The notes beneath the pieces were generated by a model. It saw only the letters and a program-made list of their open reading frames with translations, did not search any database and had not been told where the DNA came from. This document shows, piece by piece, positions 35,900-46,220 of a stretch of DNA of 64,000 nucleotides. Position 1 is the first letter of the stretch; each line of letters opens with the position of its first letter. Source of the DNA: Alectoria sarmentosa (lineage: Eukaryota > Ascomycota > Lecanoromycetes > Lecanorales > Parmeliaceae); contig WOGZ01000008.1 of the NCBI GenBank assembly GCA_009733775.1, positions 62,001 to 126,000 of the forward strand, written 5' to 3'. The position numbers and the translations under genes are program-made.

Positions 35900-37990
35900 C
35901 CCTTCACTCTCTCTCTCCAGTTCCCCTCTCCCCCCTGCAGCTTCTGCACAAAGGCCTCGCTAGCGCGGAACGGCGCGATCTCATCTCTTTTTTGCCGTGG
36001 ATAATATATAAATGTTGGCACTTTGTACCTTCCCGCTGCTTTGAGCTGCGCCATCGGGCTGATGGTCTTGGACTTTGGACGGCGGAGGGGGGTTGGGCCA
36101 AAGTTGCTGGTGAAAGGCTGTTGAAAATCAGTCTGAGACTATGGCCCTCTGCGAAGAGGGAGAGGACGAGCTCCGAGCGGGCATCGTCCCAGCGGAGATT
36201 GGTATTATCTGTGCCGGTAGGGGAGTCATAGGACATGACTTGCGAGCGAGAAGAAGCATTAGTAGTGAGTGAAGGATATCTGCTGTGACAGGAAGCTCTT
36301 GAGGGATAATAAAATGGGTCGGCAAATGGAATGTTTGGAAAGAGGAAAGAAAGACTGAGAACTTGCAGGTTTTGTGGATTGACGTTTGCGTATCTGAATC
36401 CAAAGCCGTTTCGCTTCGAATACTACTCAGAGCGCCTCCTATCAATTTCTGCGACAGCGGTCAGTGACAACGTGCGAATGCAGCCCGTCCCTAAATTTGG
36501 AAAGAGGCGGGGTGGGATGTGCAGCCAGAGGAAGGTTGGATGGAGACGTACCTTTAGATTCGAAGTTGGTTGGACCATAGAAGTAAAGGATCGCAACAGG
36601 CTGTTCTTGTCCTACCCCCTCGCATGTCCATGTTGTCGGTGGTCATGGCCAAATGACCTCCGGTTGAGCAACCAATGGCGATGATTTTTGTTGCATCAAC
36701 AGCGACCCCGTGAGCTCGGGCAATTGCAGGCAGCTTGCTTCGCATCCAGTCCAGGGCGTCTCGAACATCAGTCATCGGTTCGGCAATTAGATCGATCTCA
36801 GGGCATGGTCGATAGTCGATAGTCGATACTGACGGGGAGATAATCGTTGTCAAGAAGGAGGAACTGTGTTTGGTGGGTGTCTAATGGCTCGTTTAGAAAG
36901 GCTCATGTAACCACCACCACCATGGATCATGAGGGCTTTCGTCAAAAGTAAAGCGTCTGCTTATGACATGTGAGTATGCTAGCTGAACTTTACCTAGTTG
37001 GCATGATTCCTGTGGCCTCCGGATTCTCTCTGGGAAATATACGTCTGCCATTATTATTTTGCATTATCAACGATCTTGTACGATATCGTCTCAACTCTGC
37101 AGCTTTGTCTTAGTCTGGTATTTCACAGGCTTGCTAGTTACATGATACCTTGCTTGGAATTGTGGAGCCCATGGTGACTTGCTGTGTGTCGGACTCCTCA
37201 GAGTCACCTCTCGAGTAAGAATGTAGCTTCGAAAGCAGCCTCTTGTAGGTCTCTCACCTACTCGTCGGCAGGCTGCAATGGATAGGTCCTCAAGTCTTTG
37301 AACGTCCGCCAACGGTCTAGGAGTCCGTGAACCAGATCGCACCAATCCACGACACGGTTGACTTCAGATAAGACGACAAAGCCACCATTCTTCAGAAGAG
37401 ACCTCAGTCGTTTTGTCGAGCTCACGATGTTCGAAGTTGCATGCATCACATTGATCCCAATCACAATGTCGTATTTGTTTTGGAGAGTACTGGAGGATCT
37501 CGCTCCAGGTTCAAGACCTGGAAATCCATCCATGAATACCTTGAAAAGTTGTCCCGTGCTTCCGCTAGCGGAATTGAGACGTCGATAGATGAGTATTTCC
37601 ACAGGTCGACCAATCTTTTCTAGCATTCCTGCTAGTTGTCTTGTGGTAACTCCGAAGCCGGCATTAATCTCAAGGATTCTGAGGGTGTTTTCATCCGTAT
37701 TCTCTGCCAGAAGCTTACAGAAATCATCAAGCAAATGACTCTCGTCATAGCTGCCAACTAGGGTGAGTTGTTATAGGAATCGTTCAGACATTCCTGGCCA
37801 GACTGGTTCCCGAAGAGCAAATTAATATGATCAGTTTTCCCAGCCAATCCATCCGCGAAAATGGGGTGCCGTGAGATACAGGAGCCGATTCTCCAGGGCA
37901 GATTTTGGAAATGAGGTCCTGACTTCATGGTGCAATTCTGTGGAAGGTATGGATGGAGGAGGCTTGCTGGACCGGATTTGATACTTTGGC
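35900..37990 (-). pseudogene. 3' end of a non-reducing polyketide synthase (methyltransferase-esterase), broken
   Basis: Minus-strand frames recall the C-terminal part of methylating NR-PKSs. From about 37990 to 37258 there is a C-methyltransferase, with HPIFADGLAGKTDHINLLFG, then ILEINAGFGVTTRQLAGMLE and NKYDIVIGINVMHATSNI. From about 36960 to 35900 there is an alpha/beta hydrolase: IHGGGYMSLSKRA (oxyanion hole), MTDVRDALDWMRSKLPAIAR, GCSTGGHLAM (nucleophile Ser), then RWDDARSELVLSLFAEG and DEIAPFRASEAFVQKL. Lesions: an in-frame stop near 37745, a stop after PLQPADE at 37258, further stops near 37150-37220, a frame change around 36860-36900 near a duplicated GACTATC unit, and another frame change at about 36000. 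Everything N-terminal to the methyltransferase is missing. It is clearly a different PKS class from the remnant at 26.8-30.6 kb. Confidence 0.82.
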
Positions 37991-38109
37991 TGCCTCATGA
38001 ATATATATTCTTAGAAAAGTGCAAACCCTCCCTATATTTGCTCGTATAACTTTGCAAGACTCATCTCTAACGCCATCTCAACGAAGCGACGGGGTACTTA
38101 TAAGGCATG

Positions 38110-39076
38110 GGGCAAACCCTAGTGACAGATCACCGATCTCGGCCGCCACATGCAAGGAACTTATGCCGTTTTTTTCCCCGAATTTACGTCGGCGCCTCGA
38201 CCTATCAGCATTCGAACGATAGACTCGTTCTTGTTGAGAATAGCCGCTTGAAGAGGTGTGCTTCCAAAATTGTCTCTCGCATTGATGTCATGGTCTTTTT
38301 GACCTAGCAGGTGTGCAACGGTATTCTTCAATCCCGACGCTGCGGCGACATGCAAATCTGTCATATATGCTCTCCAACTTGGTTGGTAAGCTCATAAGGC
38401 CTTTCCTGACCTTGCGAACATTATCTGAAGTTATGAGCTCATTTGCAAGCAACTTCATGCAGAGAGACTCGAAAGCAGATAAGCTATCGAAAGCAGCAAA
38501 CCCCAAAGAGAAAACCCATTCCATTGGCGTTCGCAATCGGTGTTGTAACAATCTCATCTGCTAGTGATTGGTCCTCTTGGATAAGATAACATAAGGAGAA
38601 CTTTGGATCGTCTATTCGATGTGCGACGTAAGATTGACCTCGAGTTGCAGGCAGTCCTGATATTCTCGTTCTATTCTTGAAGTCCTTCTCGAGAACACCA
38701 TCAGACTCGCGGTCTGCCGAAGGGCTCGGAGCTCATTATGAAAGTCATGATCTCTGCACTCGTCCAATGCATCAACGATTATAAAGACAGTCGTGTAACC
38801 TTCTATCAACAACTTGAGAGATTTCTTGACTTCGCCAAGCGTAGGGCTAATACCGCGGCTAGCATGACTGTCATAAAGCTCTTGAACAGGCTCCGGGATG
38901 GAGGAGGGCCCTTCAAGTAATTGCGCAGAGACGCTGCTGAAAAGATTGGCTGTACCTTGTGAAGCTTCGTCGTTGTTTGCAATGAGTGTGCAATGAATGT
39001 AAGCAACGCGAACGGTCATATCATGTACAAAACGACTTTGAAGATGATTGGTAATTGTGGCGCTAAGGTCGGACAC
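38110..39076 (-). pseudogene. NACHT/ankyrin (NLR-like) gene remnant
   Basis: The first part (39076-38612) resembles the NACHT region of fungal NLR-like proteins: FSSVSAQLLEG, the Walker B-type strand TVFIIVDALDEC and LMVFSRRTSRIE. After a stop (38612) a second frame to 38288 carries the helical segment following NACHT (VRKVRKGLMSLPTKLESIYD). It runs directly into a partial ankyrin region in another frame (LHVAAASGLKNTVAHLLGQ, then STPLQAAILNKNESIVRMLI) ending at a stop near 38161. The Walker A loop, most ankyrin repeats and any N-terminal effector domain are missing. The NACHT-ankyrin join at about 38340-38360 looks like an internal deletion. Intact members act in non-self recognition and programmed cell death in fungi. 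Confidence 0.75.
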
Positions 39077-39673
39077 AGATAAGTGGTTGTGTAATGAGGA
39101 GGAAAGAAACTGTGCTCATACACAAGTACTGTCTTGCCGCAACTAACTAGGATAGTCAGAACTTTATGCCTTGAGTACTTATACTTCAAGCGTTTGCACG
39201 AACCACTTCCAGGGCACCATAGGACTCTCTCCTCACCTGAAAGCCACGTAGCAAACGTCTCTGACGCTAAAAGCCATGATCCTGTCCCAGGATGTCGACT
39301 ACTGAGTCCACCGCTTTGCGTAGTCTGAAATTCAAGAGGTGATAACCACTTCGATAGAGTCGTTTTCTGTGATTCGACTAGATCGCATGAGTCACCCGTG
39401 AGCTCGAGCTTTGATTGGGTCCCTTCAAGAGAGTGTCACGTTATTTGTTGATTTCACAGACTGCGCTACGCTGTCCCTGTTCCCTTTATCTTGTACAAAT
39501 GTCTTGACCGCAAATGAGAGATCGCTAGTGAAAGTCAGCCAGAGGCTCCCATTGAAACAGGACAAGCTCATCTATGCTGTAATCGTTGCTGATGACACAA
39601 CGCGACGAATGTGTTCAGGTTGTCGGTCATAGACTCAACGTCAAGAACTTCCTTCACCGGGACTCCAATGAAT

Positions 39674-40204
39674 TTATTTCGTTTGTCGGTTTTCCTTTGC
39701 AGAAGTAAGATTCCAATCACTTTGTGGATGCTTCAGTAGAGTCCAGTATCGTTCCATTGGTCCATTTGCCAGATACAGCGTGCGAACCCCCTCTAGCCAA
39801 GGGTCGGTGTCTTTGGATGACTCTAATTTGTCTCTAAGACTCAAAAGAAGCGACTCGAGATCTGGTGCTTTCTTGGTGAGGAATACTAGATTTTGGTCTC
39901 GGTGGACTGTATCTCTGGCAGTTTGTAGAGCTTTGTCGGTGGAATTAATCACCAGAATGGTCACATCGTTCAAACTCAAGATTCCATCGCAGTCATGAAA
40001 AGGATCAAAAATGATGAGTGAAGTAGGCAAAGCTGCAATAGCTGCGACCTGTGATGCTGGGCTAGCCAAAGCAGTACTCTTTGGCACCGCTATCAGGACC
40101 AAAACGGCTGTCGATCTACGCTTGACAACCTCGGTGGATGAACAACGGTTTTGGTTTTCAGCAGAAGAGCTCGAAAACAAATTATTAAAGAGGGACGAGT
40201 CCAA
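39674..40204 (-). other. uncharacterised open frame in the accessory island
   Basis: A 176-codon minus-strand frame with protein-like composition: a Ser-rich start, the hydrophobic stretch AAIAALPTSLIIFDPFHDCD, then DVTILVINSTDKALQ and a C-terminal ANGPMERYWTLLKHPQSDWN. A further minus-strand frame at 40365-40697 has similar character (FNCVVVIDCHYNIEHSWFT). They may be exons or fragments of one gene, but frames between them are closed by stops and no family is recognised. Given the neighbouring remnants, a decayed gene is as likely as a live one. Confidence 0.3.
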
Positions 40205-41150
40205 GGCGCCTCGTAATCAGCCCTGGTGCCCATTGCGAGCCCTAGCGCCAAGTATTTGGCTGATGTGCATAAGGTATTTATGCATGCAACGGGCGTCATT
40301 GGAAAGGTGGAACATGTCCGAGATCAAAGATCCTATCAGCCCAAATCGCCCTCTTTCTTTAGGGCTAGTCCACGTGAGATATCCTTGTGGAAACTGTGCG
40401 CTTGCTGGCTCTTGAGACAACAGATTTTGACCACGCGAGGGTTGGGGTAACCCCAGTCTCCAGCAATGGCGTCGATATTGATGCATGGATTTCACTAGCC
40501 AGTCTCATGATTTCAAGATTCTGCGGTGTCAGCTCAATTGTAAACCAGGAATGTTCAATGTTATAATGGCAATCAATGACAACGACACAATTGAAAGAGA
40601 AGCTTAGCTCCTTGAGTAGACTTGAGTGTAATACCCTGCCCGGATTTGAATCTTTATGATCATGTAGCATCTGTACTCCGCACAACACAAACATCACGTT
40701 TGTTCTGATTCTGAAGAGCCCGAGTCACGGAGTGAGGCTAGTAGTATTAGCGTGCTTGTATCTACGTACGTGGAAGTTGCCCCTGACATGAAGACTTGGC
40801 AGGCTTCCTTGCCTCTTGGCCCATTGGTGCATCGATTGATCCCTGCGCATGCAATGATTCGCTCCCAGCCTCGCCATTTCAAGACCGCATTGACGACCGC
40901 CCTCAAGATGCCCCTCCTCTGCTGCGCAACTTCGTCGCAACCTCGTCTCAAAGACGTCTGCTGCATCCAAAACCTGACTCAGATTCAGAAACATCGGCGA
41001 AACCCAAGTTTCGTCACAAGGCTGTATGCTTGTGTTGAAAATCTGAACCACGCAAACTGCTGATACTTTATCAACAGTGCGCCGGACGTCAACAGCGCAC
41101 TCAAATTCTCAGCTTGATGCATTGCTATTTCTCCCGGAAACACAGGAGAA

Positions 41151-42920
41151 ATGATGGCGACGAATCGCATGGGGACATCCCCACATGAGATCTACGATGA
41201 TCATCCGTCACTATCGGCATCTTTAGAGGACTTTGAACACAGCGATCGATCACCTGTCTTTGGTCTACCGTCGCAGCACTCAGGGTTCAAATCAGAAGAA
41301 TCGGAATCGGAAGAGGAGGCAGTCTCAGAAGAACCATGGTCACCGCCTGCATGGAGACAGCAAAATGCTGCTGGAGGCTGGTATCGACACCAACCATATC
41401 CACAAGACAAAAACCTCTTGAAAGCCTCTGTCAGTGCGTCGCGCTCAAGAGGTACCAGCCCGCAGTATGAGAGTGCTCAGGAAGAAGACGGGGATATTAC
41501 AGTGCCTGCAAGTATACCCTTACCAAGAGGATCGATATCCCCAGTGAAGGGACGCTCGCCAAGTCCTTCTCCATTTCCTGAAAAAGAGAAGGAATTTGGC
41601 CAGAAGCTTGAAGAGGCGGAAGAGGCAGCAGTTGCTCCGGAGAATACAAACAATTGTGTGCTTTGCCCCTGAAGGTGCGAGGGATAGTACTGACTACGCT
41701 AAGATTTTCGATTTGCTCTACGTGCAGAAGTACAACAGCGGACAGAACCTATTGAAGCTGCATTATCATGGATACGCACATATCTCGCTCATGTCTCCAA
41801 ATCATGGACCTCCCTTTCCTCCACCCTCCTGATGCTGGCCCTTGCCTACAGCTTGCTCCGGCTCATCACCCACACACCAACACAACCACCAGTCCCAGAC
41901 CTCGTCAAAGTCGCCGGTCTAGCCCGCTCCTTCGAACCTCTAATCTTCTACTCCGAAAATGGCGTCCGCCAAATCGGCGATTTGCAAGAAACCGGCGTCG
42001 CAGTCTGGGACCTTGGAGAATCAGTCCGCTACGCCAACATGACATCAGCGCCCCTCATCGTCTCCGAGCTCGACTCCCTGAGCGAGTCCCTCAAAACTCT
42101 CGCTATCGAGTTAACAAAATTCTTTGCAAACGTTGACGGCGACATCGACGGCATCTTGATAGTCATGGACTGGGCCAAACGTGAACTCTCAGCCCTCTCA
42201 TCCTACCCATCCGGCTCTCTCAGCTCCGCATTCACAAATATCCACACCCTCCTCTCCCACATCGGTCTCTTGCAAAGTCCCTCCACTGGCCTCCCCACCC
42301 CGTTTGGCAAACTATTCACAACCGTTTTTGGCACTACGAACGAGCAACGTACGTCTCAAACACTGCACCGCACCTTTAACGAGTTTCTCAACGTTCTCGA
42401 AGAAAGCATCAATGCTGAACTCACATACTCGACCACCCTGTTCGCCCTGTTTGAGAATATCGATCGCCAATTTCTGAACCTCCAACGTACCGTCATCCGC
42501 GAAAGCGACACCCAAGAGCGTCTCGAGACCGAATTCCTCAGTTCCCTCTGGGCACGCATCGTCGGTCCCAACCACGCGCTGCTGCGCAAATACGAGAAGA
42601 ACAAACAGCTTCTCGCTTCCGTGCGCTTGCAGACCACCCAGAACAAATCCCTGCTCGTCGAGCACAACGGCAAGCTGGTCGCGCTCAAAGGCAATCTCGA
42701 GGCTCTGAGACGCAAACTCGTCAGTCCGTTGGTTCGAAGAGGCGACAGCAGCACGATTGGCGTGGAAGAGCAGGTCCGCGGCTTGGAAGGGACGTATGAG
42801 CATTTGAGGCGCGTGAGGGAAAACCAAAAGGGGAGAGTGCTCGAGGTGCTCTATGGAGCTGGATCGAGGAGGAGTACGATTGGGAGAGAGGGTGGGGTAG
42901 GGCAGATTGAGGCCATGTAG
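41151..42920 (+). CDS. membrane-anchored coiled-coil protein, uncharacterised
   Basis: Predicted 573 residues from two exons (41151-41655, 41704-42920) with a 48-bp intron. The N-terminal ~170 residues are acidic and Ser/Pro-rich. A single hydrophobic segment, SSTLLMLALAYSLLRLI, lies around residue 210, followed by a long helical region of about 350 residues with heptad-like Leu spacing and many Arg/Lys/Glu residues (for example HLRRVRENQKGRVLEVLYGA near the end). This suggests a single-pass protein with a large coiled-coil domain. Splicing is supported because the upstream frame reaches a stop at 41672 while the spliced frame continues. I recognise it only as a fungal-type hypothetical protein. 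Confidence 0.8.
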
Positions 42921-43297
42921 GCTTTTCGATATGAGGGTTGAAGGTCATGTGTTGGATATGAGGGCATGTTTGCGATGATGAAATGTGCAACGGACAGGCG
43001 CGAGTGGTCTGTTTTCGAAAAGGTCGTGCATGCATGACTGGGAGTTTTGAAAAAGGGAGTCAGGGCTTTCTCGATAATTGGCGTTTTTGACTTTTTGGTT
43101 TTGTTTTTAGCATTGGATAGCATGCATGCACGCACTACACCAATACCTACCTGTACCAATCTCACGTCGGAATGCGCAGACTCGCTCGCTGTCAAGGTAT
43201 CATCATCAAAAGCGCATTCATCCCTGGCAAAAAACAATGACCGCCCCCCCAATATTCCCAATAGCTCCGACGTACCCAAGCAAATCAATCCCTCCCT
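42921..43297. other. intergenic between convergent genes
   Basis: About 0.4 kb between the coiled-coil protein gene and the MFS gene, which converge. It should contain both 3' UTRs. Confidence 0.5.
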
Positions 43298-45575
43298 CTA
43301 GAAATAAGGAATTATAGCCAACCGCTCGATATCCATGCCCAAGAACCCCACCGCGCCCTTGTCCTTGTCCTTGTCCTTATCCTTATCCTTATCATCGCCC
43401 CTCGTCTTCTCCTCCTCCTTCTCCTTCTTCTTCTCCTTCTTCTCCTCCTTCTCCTTCTCCTTCTTCTTCTCCTTCCTCTTTTTTTCCTCCTTCTTCTTCT
43501 CCTTTCTACCGTCTCCGCTACCATCAGCGCTCGAACCCTCCGTCTCCACCCCGGCAACAACCTCGGCGCTCTCGCTCTCCTTCGTCTCCAGCCTCGAAAT
43601 CTCAGAGGCCCCAACAACTCCGTTCTGGTTCCCCGTCTCGATCCCCAGACTCGTGAAATCCCTCCTCGCGACGTCCGTCGTCTCCGCCCTCGAGATGATG
43701 TCTGAGCTGTCGGCTTCGCTCTTCGTTTCCGCCCTTGAGATTTCAGAACCCATTGTGCTCGCACTCTCTGTGGCATTCTCGCTTTTGGTCTCTTCTGAGC
43801 CGTCGGTGCGCGAGTCGGTCTCATCGCCCCAGCGGACCGTCTTTTTTGTTTTCGCCTTCTCCGCCGCCGCCGCCGCCGCAGCCTTCTCGTCGTCACCGAC
43901 CGCAGACTTTGCTACGGACCCGCTGCTCCCCCTCAGCTTTGGGCCGAATGTGATCAGGACGGCCGGAACGAGGCAGAAAAGGGTGGCGATGGCGGCGAAG
44001 ATGCTGCCGGCGGTGTTGTTGCCGAGATGCTCAAACAGCTGCTGCGTGAAGAGGGGGAAGACGGCGCTGAGGAGCCTTCTCGTGAAGAGCAGCGCTGCGA
44101 AAGCGCCGCAGGCATCGGTCCTGGAAGATTCGAGGATGTAGCGAGGCAGGACCGTCGAGTGCTCGTTTACGGCGTAGCCGAGGAGAATCAAGGATACGGC
44201 GGAAGCGGGCCACGTGATATTTTGCACATGTGCACCGGGGATGGTCCACGCAAACCACCACAAAGACACCGCCAGCACTGGTGCCCCGATGGCGAGGCCA
44301 AAGAGACCTTTCTCCGGGGTGGGACGGCGGTTGGCAAGGCGGCAAGCCCGAGCGGCGTGGCGGTCGTGCAACCGAGTGAGCACGCTGAGGAAGAGACCCA
44401 GAGCGATGAAGAGGAAGATCAGAGAGGTCTTCTGTCGGTTCCACGAGTAGTGTGTGTAGATGAGAGGGAAGGCGACGGCGAAGAGGTAGAGGAGGGCGGT
44501 GCTGAAGGCGTTGGTCAGGGCTGAGAGGAAGATGATCGGTTCGGTGAAGAAAAGGATGACGGGCTTGATGATGGAAGGGCGGGGGGTCGTCGGAGCGGTA
44601 CGAAGGATCACATCCGCCCGGTGAGATTGGATAGCAGCGACTTTGCGCTCGAGGAGCTGGGTGGTGTGGGATTCACGGATGAAATACATCAGTATGACCG
44701 TAACGGCCACGATGATGGTTGCGAGGTAGAAAACCCAACGCCTGGGGCCTGCATCAGCGTTGCAATCTTTGCGATAGAAGGAGACATACCAGTTGAGCGA
44801 GACGGCTATATAGCTAGCATAGACAGGCCCGATAACGAGACCCAAATTCGTCACCAATGCCCAGGAAAAGAAGGCAAACATGCGACCTTCGGCGGTTCCA
44901 AAGAGCTCTTCGATGCTTGCACGAGTGATGATGGCCGGAACGGCGGAGATGACACCGGTGATGAGACGGCCGACAAAGACGCCGGCGATGTTGGACGTTG
45001 CTGCCACTGGTAGGCAGAAGACGCTGTAGAGGAACGCCGAGGCGATATACAGCGTCCTGCGTCCGAATTTGTCGGTGTATGGGGACAACAGAAAAGCACC
45101 AAGGGCTTGGCCGAGCAGGTATCTGGCTGGAGTCAGCCTGGATGGCGATAGCAGAGGGCCCGAAAGCGTTCGCTCACATGGTCGTAAAACCAACGAGTCC
45201 CACCTCCCGCCTATGGCCCAGATTCCCCAGGGCATAGAACGACGTCGGAGTCCCCGCAGCACTAATCGCACTCATGAAGAACTCCAAGAAAAAGATCAAT
45301 CCAACATCATAAGCCTTCCTCTCCCTCGACCAGTTCCTCGGATGCGCTGGACTATCCAGAGCGCATTGCACATAGCCATCATTGCCTATTTTCAACCCGG
45401 AATGCGAAAGCAACTCATCTGCTGGTAAAGTAAGACTTGACTTTGAGCTATCAGCGCTGATGATAGCAAAATTCTTATTCTGCTCCACGCGTTCCTTGTC
45501 TCTGTAGTTGTTGAGCACATTCTGCATGGAGGTCGCGATGGCGAGGTAGAGTTCTGGGCCAATAGGTTCAGCCAT
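43298..45575 (-). CDS. MFS transporter with highly charged C-terminal tail
   Basis: Predicted 724 residues from three exons (45575-45178, 45122-44790, 44741-43298); the second intron (48 bp) has no stop and could be missed. Residues about 90-490 form a major facilitator fold with roughly 12 hydrophobic segments; the loop-2/3 signature DKFGRRTLYIAS and the helix-4/5 region FVGRLITGVISAVPAII are clear, as is RESHTTQLLERK in the central loop. The arrangement resembles fungal drug:H+ antiporter-like (DHA1) carriers, but the substrate cannot be inferred. The last ~230 residues are cytosolic, with alanine, Ser/Thr/Glu and then extreme Lys/Glu runs and an Asp-Lys repeat (about 43350-43500), ending in ERLAIIPYF. 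The tail is far longer than usual for the family. Confidence 0.88.
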
Positions 45576-46220
45576 GGCGCGTGCAATTGTCTATCCGTGC
45601 ATAGAATAAAGAAGCAGAGTGGATCGGGGTCAAGTATGAGGAGTGATGAAAGTGCGATCATGTTGTTTTGTGGCGAGGGCTGAGCTGAGGGATGATTATC
45701 GTCAGAGCACAGCAGCTGGGAAGCTGGGATTCGCCAATCAGACGCTAGTAGCATGGATAGGTACCGTTTCAGAAACCAACGTCCGCCCAAGGTGAGTTTT
45801 CATATCCTTGGGCCCTGGGGGCTGAGACTTAGCGCCAAAAGATTAGGAACGAATGTTGGCAGGTGGATGTTGGGTATCGATTGGCTTGATTCATTAATAA
45901 GGCGCGCTGCCGGTAGGCACGCAGCATCAAAAGGATCCGGGGCCCCACCCACGCTAATCAAGATATCCAGGAAGGGAAAAGCCGACAGCACATGATCAAC
46001 TCAGAGTAAGGAAGCGTTGTCAATGTGATGTAGTCTTTTTTTCGCGAACGCAACTTAAGAAAAGATCAGAGATAGATCCGAGTCAATATGCAGATTATGG
46101 ACAGCGTGAATAAGTATGTACAACAACTGGTAATGGTTTTACTCTCCTTGGCCGCTGAGTGGGAAAGACGATCAGTATTGGGGAACACGAGCGACAGCAA
46201 GATTGGCACTCACTTGCGGA
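45576..46220. other. intergenic, MFS promoter region
   Basis: About 0.65 kb upstream of the MFS gene and downstream of the next minus-strand gene. No supported coding sequence was seen. Confidence 0.5.

Noticed and set aside
43335..44141. Plus-strand frame rich in Ser/Leu/Phe opposite the MFS tail
   Set aside because: It is the complement of the Lys/Glu-rich tail of the MFS gene; the low complexity keeps both strands open.
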